Shown here: one piece after another, positions 1 through 5,342 of the stretch
Numbering within the stretch: the stretch's first letter is position 1
How the letters are laid out: each line of letters opens with the position of its first letter
Assembly (NCBI GenBank): GCA_902465015.1
Contig: CABQLK010000066.1
Location: 1-6,479, forward strand
DNA length: 6,479 bases
Origin: an uncultured Collinsella sp.
GTDB taxonomy: Bacteria; Actinomycetota; Coriobacteriia; Coriobacteriales; Coriobacteriaceae
Direction: 5' to 3'
The notes under the pieces: model-generated
Seen by the model: the letters and a program-made list of their open reading frames with translations, nothing else
Told to the model about the DNA's origin: nothing
Database searches by the model: none
Made by a program: the position numbers and the translations under genes

Positions 1-9
1 ATATAAAGC

Positions 10-25
10 AAAACCGTACGGTTTT
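10..25. repeat. 16-bp perfect palindrome
   Basis: The stretch AAAACCGTACGGTTTT reads the same on both strands. As RNA it could form a 6-bp stem (AAAACC/GGTTTT) with a GTAC loop. It is followed by one more T on the plus strand and by TTTTGCTTTATAT on the minus strand. It lies about 125 nt past the lysR stop in the direction of lysR transcription. It could be a weak bidirectional terminator or a dimeric-protein operator for a gene to the left of the window. The stem has only two G-C pairs, so neither role is secure. Confidence 0.4.
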
Positions 26-111
26 TCATGCTCCGCCCTCCAAGAGTCAACAATCTAAATCGGAATCTTGGAAAAGCATGGGGGCAAAGCCGTCAGTCAT
101 GTGTTACAAGG

Positions 112-130
112 CGTCAACATTCACTTGACG
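112..130. repeat. Inverted repeat CGTCAA-N7-TTGACG downstream of lysR
   Basis: Perfect 6-bp arms at 112-117 and 125-130 flank a 7-nt spacer. Together with the hairpin at 135-150 it forms two small stem-loops in a row just past lysR. No T-run follows on the minus strand, so it is not a standard intrinsic terminator. Its role is unknown. Confidence 0.3.
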
Positions 131-134
131 ACAC

Positions 135-150
135 GAGGCCAAATGGCCTC
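135..150. repeat. Inverted repeat GAGGCC-AAAT-GGCCTC at the lysR stop codon
   Basis: Perfect 6-bp GC-rich arms (135-140 and 145-150) with a 4-nt loop. The right arm overlaps the lysR TGA stop (149-151, minus strand). In the minus direction the following bases are GTGTCGTCAAG, which contain no U-tract. It may stabilise the mRNA 3' end or slow RNA polymerase rather than act as a complete terminator. Confidence 0.35.
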
Positions 151-1039
151 ACGAAGCAAGATGACGCAATAGGTGAAGAAATACCGTCTGGTGTCGATCG
201 GTCCAGGCATTTTGTCGATAGCAAAAGTAGATGGGCAAGGCTACGTCATGCGAACCTTCAATAGAGTACTCGCTCACTTCCGACCCATCTGATGCGAGAG
301 AAGAGCCAGAAAAACCCAATATCAATCCCCCGGCTTGAAGAAACTCAGCCTGCGCTCTGTTTCCGTATTCGACGTCGCGGAAGCGGAAATTAACCAGCTG
401 AGCTTCGAGGCATTGATTGATCGCATTGAGACAGGGCGACAAATTAATGGGAACAGCTAACCTGCCGCCCAGTAACTCACGAACGGTCATAGCACCCACA
501 GATTGATGACCCGCTGGGCACGAAAGAACCTTGAGCTCCTTTTCACCCAAGTATTTCGAAGAAAGGACACTGTCCCTTGGTTCCTCAAATGAGATGGCCG
601 CATCCGAAATGCCAAGCACAAGTGATTCAAAGCATGTAGCCGTTGGCTGATGCCACACATCAAGGTGAATCTGAGGGTGCGAGCTTTCAAACGAGTCGTA
701 CCAGTTTTCGGAAAAAAGACGCCCCCGCCCGTGAAGACAGGGGACGTAAAGACGAAAGTGGCCGTCGGGCGAAACGCCACCGTTCCCCGATTGGGTGTAC
801 TTTTTGAGATCGTCGACTTGTGCCAGGATCACGCGTGCACGACGCGCAAATTCTCTGCCCGCCGGAGACAAAACAGCCTCCCCCGCCGATCGATTGAGCA
901 AAACGATCTGATACTCAGACTCCAGTTTCTTAATTGCCGACGAGACAGCCTGTGGGCTCACGTGAACGGCGCGAGCCGCTTTGCGCACGCCGCCGTAGTT
1001 CGCTACCGCTTGAAGGTATTCGAGTTGAGAAAACTGCAT
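149..1039 (-). CDS. LysR-type transcriptional regulator
   Basis: This is a predicted DNA-binding regulator of 296 aa, close to the usual LysR length of about 300. Residues 1-60 form the N-terminal winged helix-turn-helix: LEYLQAVANYGGVRKAARAV, then the recognition segment SPQAVSSAIKKLE, ending in LSPAG. A linker helix follows (about 62-82), then a substrate-binding domain from about residue 93. The effector cannot be told from the sequence. The ATG has a GGAG at 1046-1049, 6 nt upstream. It starts 41 nt after the HIT gene on the same strand with no terminator or clear promoter between, so readthrough is possible. Most LysR genes face a divergent target, and this one does not. Its GC is near 50% in lines I counted, against 55-65% in xseA, and its codons are less GC-biased, which suggests later acquisition. 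The family call is firm; the target is unknown. Confidence 0.92.
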   Translation of the reverse strand: MQFSQLEYLQAVANYGGVRKAARAVHVSPQAVSSAIKKLESEYQIVLLNRSAGEAVLSPAGREFARRARVILAQVDDLKKYTQSGNGGVSPDGHFRLYVPCLHGRGRLFSENWYDSFESSHPQIHLDVWHQPTATCFESLVLGISDAAISFEEPRDSVLSSKYLGEKELKVLSCPAGHQSVGAMTVRELLGGRLAVPINLSPCLNAINQCLEAQLVNFRFRDVEYGNRAQAEFLQAGGLILGFSGSSLASDGSEVSEYSIEGSHDVALPIYFCYRQNAWTDRHQTVFLHLLRHLAS

Positions 1040-1045
1040 AGGTTA

Positions 1046-1049
1046 CTCC
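1046..1049 (-). promoter_or_regulatory. Ribosome binding site of the LysR gene
   Basis: GGAG on the minus strand lies 6 nt before the ATG at 1039. It fixes the start chosen for the regulator and lies inside the 41-nt gap after the HIT stop codon. Confidence 0.65.
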
Positions 1050-1080
1050 AAAGGCAGCCAAGGCGACGGGCCGTGCGTCC

Positions 1081-1416
1081 TCAGATGAGGTTCTCGCCCA
1101 GGTTCTTGCCGCCGAGGACGTGCATGTGGAAGTGCATGACGGTCTGACCGGCGTTGACGCCCTTGTTGGAGATGACGCGGAAACCGTCCTCCAGACCCTT
1201 GGCCTTGGCGACCTCCTGGATGGCGTGGGCCATGGCGCCCATGGTCTCGGCGGGCACGTTATCGGCGATGTCACTGTAGTGCTTCTTGGGGATCACGAGC
1301 GTGTGGACCGGCGCCTGGGGATTGAGGTCGTCGAACGCGATGACCTGGTCATCCTCGTAGACGACGGTCGAGGGGATCTCGTGGTTGGCAATTTTGCAGA
1401 AGATGCAATCACACAT
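1081..1416 (-). CDS. HIT (histidine triad) family nucleotide-binding protein
   Basis: This is a 111-aa cytosolic protein of the HinT/PKCI-like branch, the usual length for that group. Such proteins hydrolyse purine nucleoside phosphoramidates and related AMP conjugates. The triad is HFHMHV, with His95, His97 and His99 near the C-terminus, followed by LGGKNLGE. An N-terminal CxxC (Cys4-Ile-Phe-Cys7) and His46 in the IPKKHYSDI block match the structural zinc site seen in some HinT proteins. The start is the ATG at 1416, because AAAGGA sits about 7 nt upstream. An in-frame GTG at 1434 would add six residues, but its codons are the ribosome-binding site itself. The gene follows xseB by 49 nt and has its own consensus -10 in that gap. 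Its physiological substrate here is unknown. Confidence 0.95.
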   Translation of the reverse strand: MCDCIFCKIANHEIPSTVVYEDDQVIAFDDLNPQAPVHTLVIPKKHYSDIADNVPAETMGAMAHAIQEVAKAKGLEDGFRVISNKGVNAGQTVMHFHMHVLGGKNLGENLI

Positions 1417-1445
1417 GGTTGGTTCCTTTCTCACAGACCAAGGTA

Positions 1446-1451
1446 ATTATA
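1446..1451 (-). promoter_or_regulatory. Consensus -10 (TATAAT) before the HIT gene
   Basis: On the minus strand a perfect TATAAT lies in an AT-rich pocket between xseB and the HIT gene. Initiation about 7 nt downstream, near 1439, would leave a leader of roughly 22 nt, just enough for the AAAGGA ribosome-binding site. No good -35 sits at 16-18 nt (TCGTTC at 17 nt is poor), and there is no TGn extension. It is a candidate internal promoter of an otherwise co-oriented operon. Confidence 0.45.
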
Positions 1452-1465
1452 TTTGGTCGGGATGG

Positions 1466-1732
1466 TTAGAACGAAAGGTTGTCGTCGGTGTTGGCGGCTT
1501 CGCCGTCGGCGAGCACGTCGTTGCCGTCGACGTCCTTCAGGAGCACCGAGACCTTCTGCTCGGCATCGGACAAGCGGGTACGCAGGCTCTTGAGGAGCTC
1601 GACGCCGCGGGTATAGCTCTCAAGCGACTCCTCGAGCTCCATATCACCCGACTCCAAGCTGCGGATGATGAGCTCCAACTCCTGTGAAGCCTGCTTGTAC
1701 GTAAGCTGCTCGACCGGGGTCTTCTCTGCCAT
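1466..1732 (-). CDS. xseB: Exodeoxyribonuclease VII small subunit
   Basis: XseB is the non-catalytic small subunit that assembles in several copies with XseA to make exonuclease VII, which degrades single-stranded DNA from both ends to short oligonucleotides. The 88-aa length is close to the family norm of about 80. The XseB helical-hairpin domain covers roughly residues 8-65, with the typical segment SLESGDMELEESLESYTRGVEL. After that comes an acidic, probably flexible tail rich in Asp and Glu, ending DDNLSF. The ATG is preceded by AGGAAAGG (1741-1748) at about 8 nt. It follows xseA by 42 nt, the standard order for this pair, so co-transcription and matched production are expected. A small hairpin overlaps its ribosome-binding site. 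Confidence 0.96.
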   Translation of the reverse strand: MAEKTPVEQLTYKQASQELELIIRSLESGDMELEESLESYTRGVELLKSLRTRLSDAEQKVSVLLKDVDGNDVLADGEAANTDDNLSF

Positions 1733-1740
1733 ATCTGTTT

Positions 1741-1753
1741 CCTTTCCTAAAGG
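1741..1753 (-). promoter_or_regulatory. xseB ribosome binding site within a small hairpin
   Basis: On the minus strand the sequence is CCTTT-AGG-AAAGG, a 5-bp inverted repeat with a 3-nt loop. The AGGAAAGG part is the xseB ribosome-binding site. Folding would partly cover it. With xseA ending only 22 nt upstream, ribosomes finishing xseA could open it and couple the two subunits. The stem is short, so the effect may be small. Confidence 0.4.
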
Positions 1754-1774
1754 TTTATCGCTATGAAACGCGGC

Positions 1775-3226
1775 CTACTCGACCGTATCGACCGTTGCCG
1801 CCACGTTGCCGTCTGCCATGCGCACGCGAATGGCGTCACCGGGCTTAAAGGTCTTGGCGCTCGTGGCCACCCCATCATCGCTGTACGCGATGGAATAACC
1901 ACGGGCAAGCACCTTGAGCGGCGACAGGGCATCGAGCGAGGCTGCCGCACGGCCCAGGTCGGATGCTGGCTTGTTGAGCATCGTGCGCCCCTGATGCTCC
2001 AGGCGGGAGCTTGCGAGCGTGAGCGCATGGCGCTTGCCATCGAGTCCTGAGGTGCTTGCGATCAAGCGCTCGGGCAGACGCTCAAAGTTGGAGCGGAATG
2101 CCCCAACCGAACGCGTTATGGCGCCGGACAAACGATCGGCCGTCAGGGCAAGCTCAGACTCGCGACGCTCAACCATAAACGTTGGGTCGTTGAGGCACGG
2201 GCGGCACGCAGCCGCATCGAGCGCATCGCCCAAGCGAGCCGTATAGGTATCCCAGGCACGGCGACCGCGCTGATCGAGCATCTCCAGGTCGACCTGGGCC
2301 GACCCAATCATCGATGCCATCGCAGCACCCAGACGTTGATAGCGCGCCTCGAGCACATCGGCCAACTCCGTCATAGCCGGCGCCACCGATTCGGCCGCCG
2401 CCGTAGGCGTGGAGGCGCGACGGTCGCTCACCATGTCGCAAATCGAGGTATCGGGCTCATGGCCAATGCCGGTCACCACGGGCACGGGACAAGCCGCCAC
2501 CGCGCGGGCAAGCTCCTCGTCATTAAAGGTCATGAGGTCCTCAAAGGAGCCGCCGCCGCGCACCAACAAAATACAGTCGGGCGCCGGCGTAATGGAAGCG
2601 GCGCGGCGCAGGCCCTCAATGAGCTCTGTCGGCGCACCCTCGCCTTGTACCTTGGCACCCACGCAGACGAGCTCGACGAGCGGGTTGCGACGACGCAATG
2701 TGCGCTTGACGTCGTCGATTACGGCACCCGAAAGCGAGGTGACGACCGCCACGCGGGAGCAGAACACCGGGATGCGGCGCTTGCGCGCTTCGTCCATCAG
2801 ACCCTCACGGCGTAGCTTTTCGGCCAGTTGCGCCACTTGTTGACGCAGCAGACCCTCCCCCGCCAGCGAAAACGAGCGAGCGACAAAGCTCATGCGGCCC
2901 GTAGCCTTATAGAGATTGAAGCTGCCCTTAAAGCTCACCTGCATACCGTCGCGCAGATCGAACGTGCGCTTGAGATAGGCACCCTTCCAAATGATGCAGT
3001 CAACGGCGGCCGAATCGTCCTTGATCTGGAAATAGCAGTGGCCGCTTCGGGCGTTAGGACCACGAAAACCCGTGACCTCGCCCAAGACGCTCAGCTGCGG
3101 AATGGCATCGAGCGCACCGGCGGCGATCTCCACCGCCTGGCTCACGCTGAGCTCCTTGCGCTCTTGCTCGTCCGAACCGTCGAACTCGGCGGAAACGGCA
3201 TTACCGGTTAGGTTCCAGCCTGCCAC
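1775..3226 (-). CDS. xseA: Exodeoxyribonuclease VII large subunit
   Basis: XseA is the catalytic subunit of exonuclease VII, a metal-independent ssDNA exonuclease used in repair and recombination. In the 483-aa product, residues about 27-120 are the OB-fold (LSVLGEVTGFRGPNARSGHCYFQIKDD onwards), which binds ssDNA. The catalytic domain follows: VVTSLSGAVIDDVKRTLRRR (161-180), the LVRGGGSFEDLMTFNDEELA block (221-240) and the hallmark GIGHEPDTSICDMVSDRRASTPTAAAE (253-279). A long helical region leads to the conserved C-terminal SPLKVLARGYSI segment (435-446), the part that engages XseB. The start is GTG, supported by a strong AAAGGAGG 4 nt upstream. That gives about 25 residues before the OB-fold, somewhat more than E. 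coli XseA, so the product is longer than many homologues. It lies 115 nt after the peptidase gene and 42 nt before xseB. Confidence 0.97.
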   Translation of the reverse strand: MAGWNLTGNAVSAEFDGSDEQERKELSVSQAVEIAAGALDAIPQLSVLGEVTGFRGPNARSGHCYFQIKDDSAAVDCIIWKGAYLKRTFDLRDGMQVSFKGSFNLYKATGRMSFVARSFSLAGEGLLRQQVAQLAEKLRREGLMDEARKRRIPVFCSRVAVVTSLSGAVIDDVKRTLRRRNPLVELVCVGAKVQGEGAPTELIEGLRRAASITPAPDCILLVRGGGSFEDLMTFNDEELARAVAACPVPVVTGIGHEPDTSICDMVSDRRASTPTAAAESVAPAMTELADVLEARYQRLGAAMASMIGSAQVDLEMLDQRGRRAWDTYTARLGDALDAAACRPCLNDPTFMVERRESELALTADRLSGAITRSVGAFRSNFERLPERLIASTSGLDGKRHALTLASSRLEHQGRTMLNKPASDLGRAAASLDALSPLKVLARGYSIAYSDDGVATSAKTFKPGDAIRVRMADGNVAATVDTVE

Positions 3227-3230
3227 GCAG

Positions 3231-3238
3231 CCTCCTTT
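3231..3238 (-). promoter_or_regulatory. Strong ribosome binding site deciding the xseA GTG start
   Basis: AAAGGAGG on the minus strand is near-perfect and ends 4 nt before the GTG at 3226. It selects this GTG over any start closer to the OB-fold. Confidence 0.8.
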
Positions 3239-3295
3239 CGTTATCGAGCACAGAGGCTCCGGCCCCGTGCGAAATTAAGTCCAACACATAGTACA

Positions 3296-3325
3296 GCGCC
3301 GCGAGGACACGAATCCCCGCGGCGC
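3296..3325. other. GC-rich hairpin between the peptidase gene and xseA
   Basis: Arms at 3296-3307 and 3314-3325 can form a 12-bp stem with a 6-nt loop. On the minus transcript there is one G-U pair. It lies 16 nt after the peptidase stop codon and about 70 nt before the xseA start. On the minus strand the following bases are TGTACTATGTGTT, which is only loosely U-rich, so it is not a classic terminator. It may reduce readthrough, protect the 3' end of the peptidase mRNA, or mark a processing point that sets xseAB levels apart from the upstream genes. Confidence 0.55.
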
Positions 3326-3341
3326 CTGCCTGTCCCATTTG

Positions 3342-4046
3342 TTATCGGTTGGAGTTTCTGTTGTAGCGAGCCATAAGGTAGAGCAACTGAATGATCGAAG
3401 TGAGCGCTGCAGCCACATAGGTAAGCGCGGCTGCCGTCAGTACCTTCTTGGCGCCGTTGACCTGCTTGGAGCTCATGCCCGACTGCTCGATGTACGCCAC
3501 AGCACGTCGGCTGGCGTCAATCTCGACAGGCAACGTAACGAGTTGGAACAGCACACTAAACGAGAAGAAAATCAACGCGAGGGTCGTGAGCCCGGCAATG
3601 TTCATAAACAGGCCCAAGAGTAACACGATGGTCCAGGTGTTCTGGGTAAAGTTGACGACCGGCACGAGGGCGGTACGCACTTTCATCATGGCATAGCCGC
3701 TTTGACGCTGGGCGGCATGGCCCGCCTCGTGGCAGGCGACGGCAACGCTTGCGACCGAACCGCCCGAACGGTTGGCATCCGACAGATACAGGTTGTTGTC
3801 CTGCGGGTTGTAATGGTCGGTGAGCTCGCCAGCGACACCCTTGATACCCACGGCGCTACAACCGTTGGCATCGAGCATGCGGCGAGCGACTGTGGCACCC
3901 GTATCGCCGTCCGAGCGAACCTTGGACCAGGTTTTGTACGTCGAGTTGATATAGTTCTGTGCGGCAAGGCCAAGCACCGTGCAGACAAGAACAACCAGCA
4001 GGTACAGCGGGTCGATGCCAAAGCCGTATCCATAGTAATAAGGCAT
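3342..4046 (-). CDS. Membrane zinc metallopeptidase, YugP/Zn_peptidase_2 family
   Basis: This is a predicted integral-membrane, zinc-dependent peptidase of 234 aa, the normal length for the YugP-like family. An N-terminal membrane segment (about 13-30) follows a Tyr/Gly-rich start. A soluble stretch leads to HEAGH (106-110), the HExxH zinc-binding and catalytic motif, within ACHEAGHAAQ. Two hydrophobic spans follow (about 126-150 and 153-173). The conserved LPVEIDASRRA block (172-182) probably supplies the third metal ligand, Glu175. A last span runs about 203-226, ending in a basic tail. The ATG has GGAGG 7 nt upstream (4054-4058). It sits between rnd and xseA. No substrate is known to me for this family and the neighbours do not suggest one. 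The fold is certain enough to name; the role is not. Confidence 0.93.
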   Translation of the reverse strand: MPYYYGYGFGIDPLYLLVVLVCTVLGLAAQNYINSTYKTWSKVRSDGDTGATVARRMLDANGCSAVGIKGVAGELTDHYNPQDNNLYLSDANRSGGSVASVAVACHEAGHAAQRQSGYAMMKVRTALVPVVNFTQNTWTIVLLLGLFMNIAGLTTLALIFFSFSVLFQLVTLPVEIDASRRAVAYIEQSGMSSKQVNGAKKVLTAAALTYVAAALTSIIQLLYLMARYNRNSNR

Positions 4047-4053
4047 GCGAATT

Positions 4054-4058
4054 CCTCC
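4054..4058 (-). promoter_or_regulatory. Ribosome binding site of the zinc peptidase gene
   Basis: GGAGG on the minus strand, 7 nt before the ATG at 4046, supports that start and a well-translated product. Confidence 0.75.
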
Positions 4059-4081
4059 GAGTCGAGTTACACGTTGGAGGC

Positions 4082-4087
4082 ATTTTA
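4082..4087 (-). promoter_or_regulatory. Possible -10 element ahead of the zinc peptidase gene
   Basis: TAAAAT on the minus strand matches the -10 consensus at five of six positions. It falls in the 64-nt gap between rnd and the peptidase gene and would give a leader of about 30 nt. No -35 match is visible at 16-18 nt, so readthrough from rnd is equally possible. Confidence 0.25.
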
Positions 4088-4110
4088 CCCACTCAACCGG
4101 CTAGGCTTCC

Positions 4111-5244
4111 CTACAGGAGCTCGATTTTGCCGTCCTTCACCGTCAACCCCATATTGCCGGAAAGCAGATCGTCCAGGCGCGAGCCCACAAGCTCAAAGCG
4201 CCAACCTTCGCGCAGGCGGCTCTGCTCGGGATGCTCAATGTAGTCGGCCAGGTCATCGCGCGAGGCAATGACCGAGGTCGCAACACCTGAGCGCTCGGCA
4301 ACCAGGCGGATAAGCGCATACATAAGGTCAGTCACGCTCTCCAGCTCCGGCGAAATCTGACGATGTCCGCGCACCAAGAGCGGCAGGCGATCGTGCGGAC
4401 AGCTCGCACCGCGCTTGATGGCCATGAGTGCGCCGTCCACGTCGCGCTCCCCCAGCTGGTCGGTACCGCGGATGCTGCGGAACTCCTCAACACGCACAGG
4501 ATTGCGCTTAACGAGCGCAAGCAGCGTGTCGTCGGACATGACCCACTTGCGCGGGATGTTACGGCGCTCGGCGCGGTCCTCACGCCAGGCGGCGAGCTCG
4601 CGCGCGATGCCCAACTGGTGACGGCTGCACGAATTGATGCGTTTGACCTTGCGGAACGCCTCGTGTCGATCGGCGCGATAGTGCGACTCGTCAGCCAGCG
4701 GGCGCAGCTCGTCGAGCACCCAGTCCACACGGCCCAGCTCGCGCAGGCGGCTCATCATCTCGGTATAGGCGACGATCAGGTACTTGACGTCATCGATCGC
4801 ATACTCAACCTGCTTATCGGTCAGCGGGCGGCGCGACCAGTCGGTCAGTGACTCGGTCTTGGGCAGCGATACGCCGCAGAACGTCTGAACAAGCGCGCCA
4901 TACGAAATCTGCTGGCGCTCGCCCAAAAAGGCGGCGGCGACCTGCGTATCGAAAATCGGTCGTGGCAGCACGCCCACAGTATGGAGCATGACCTCCATAT
5001 CCTGCGAGCACGCGTGGAAGACCTTGGTCACGCTCTCGTCGGCCATAAGCTCGGCCAGCGGCGATAGGTCGTCGATTACCAGAGGATCGACCGCGACGCT
5101 CTCGGCAGGGGTGGCAATCTGAACCAAGCACAGACGCGGATGGAACGTGCGCTCGCGCAAAAACTCGGTATCGACGGCAATCGCGTCGAACTCACGGGCG
5201 CGCTGGCAAAAGTCGAGTAGAGCCTGATGTGTGGAAATGTACAT
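4111..5244 (-). CDS. rnd: Ribonuclease D
   Basis: RNase D is a 3'-5' exoribonuclease that trims tRNA and other small RNA precursors in the cytosol. From the ATG at 5244 the protein is 377 aa, almost the same as E. coli RNase D (375). The DEDDy exonuclease domain fills residues about 1-170: Asp25 and Glu27 in AVDTEF, Asp82 in HACSQDMEV, then Tyr148 and Asp152 in YAIDDVKYL (YxxxD). An HRDC domain follows (about 208-290, including LAAWREDRAERRNIPRKWVMSDD), and the C-terminal part is a second helical, HRDC-like region. An in-frame GTG at 5280 would add 12 residues (MFFGPNLIRWVD), but the family usually begins near MYIST. Neither start has a strong ribosome-binding site. It is the first gene of the minus-strand run and is divergent from the lipid kinase. 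Confidence 0.95.
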   Translation of the reverse strand: MYISTHQALLDFCQRAREFDAIAVDTEFLRERTFHPRLCLVQIATPAESVAVDPLVIDDLSPLAELMADESVTKVFHACSQDMEVMLHTVGVLPRPIFDTQVAAAFLGERQQISYGALVQTFCGVSLPKTESLTDWSRRPLTDKQVEYAIDDVKYLIVAYTEMMSRLRELGRVDWVLDELRPLADESHYRADRHEAFRKVKRINSCSRHQLGIARELAAWREDRAERRNIPRKWVMSDDTLLALVKRNPVRVEEFRSIRGTDQLGERDVDGALMAIKRGASCPHDRLPLLVRGHRQISPELESVTDLMYALIRLVAERSGVATSVIASRDDLADYIEHPEQSRLREGWRFELVGSRLDDLLSGNMGLTVKDGKIELL

Positions 5245-5306
5245 ATCAACCCATCGAATAAGGTTAGGCCCGAAAAACACGGGTAGGATATCGGCATTGC
5301 CTTACA

Positions 5307-5314
5307 ACTATACT
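5307..5314. promoter_or_regulatory. Overlapping divergent -10 elements, rnd / lipid kinase
   Basis: The plus strand has TATACT at 5309-5314, which would start transcription near 5321 and give the kinase gene a leader of about 22 nt. The minus strand has TATAGT at 5307-5312, which would start near 5300 and give rnd a leader of about 56 nt to its ATG. The two overlap by four base pairs. Neither has a recognisable -35 at 16-18 nt. The placement in the only divergent gap of the window makes promoter function likely, but the exact elements are unproven. Confidence 0.45.
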
Positions 5315-5330
5315 CGGTTAGTCACAGAAC

Positions 5331-5334
5331 GGGA
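5331..5334 (+). promoter_or_regulatory. Weak ribosome binding site of the lipid kinase gene
   Basis: GGGA lies 8 nt before the ATG at 5343. It is a poor match compared with GGAGG before the downstream small gene. Confidence 0.4.
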
Positions 5335-5342
5335 ACGTAAGT

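Noticed and set aside
28..264. Plus-strand frame of 78 codons at the left end
   Set aside because: It has no ribosome-binding site, overlaps the 3' end of the LysR gene, and gives an Arg-rich product with no domain. The upstream palindrome is not evidence of a gene start.
1040..1080. Terminator or promoter between the HIT and LysR genes
   Set aside because: Only a 4-bp ACGG/CCGT inverted repeat is present, with no U-tract. No paired -35 and -10 could be found in the gap.
1417..1434. GTG start at 1434 for the HIT gene
   Set aside because: The codons between GTG and the ATG contain the ribosome-binding site, and the family normally starts close to the CxxC segment.
2336..2843. Two plus-strand frames opposite xseA
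   Set aside because: Both lie fully within the xseA catalytic domain coding sequence and have low-complexity His/Arg/Gly or Ser/Arg-rich products typical of shadow frames.
3296..3325. Calling the peptidase-xseA hairpin an intrinsic terminator
   Set aside because: No run of U follows on either strand, so it is listed only as a hairpin.
1466..5244. A new phage-defence island built from the nucleases and the protease
   Set aside because: RNase D, XseA and XseB match common housekeeping families in length and motifs, and no sensor, toxin, integrase or phage-like gene is present.
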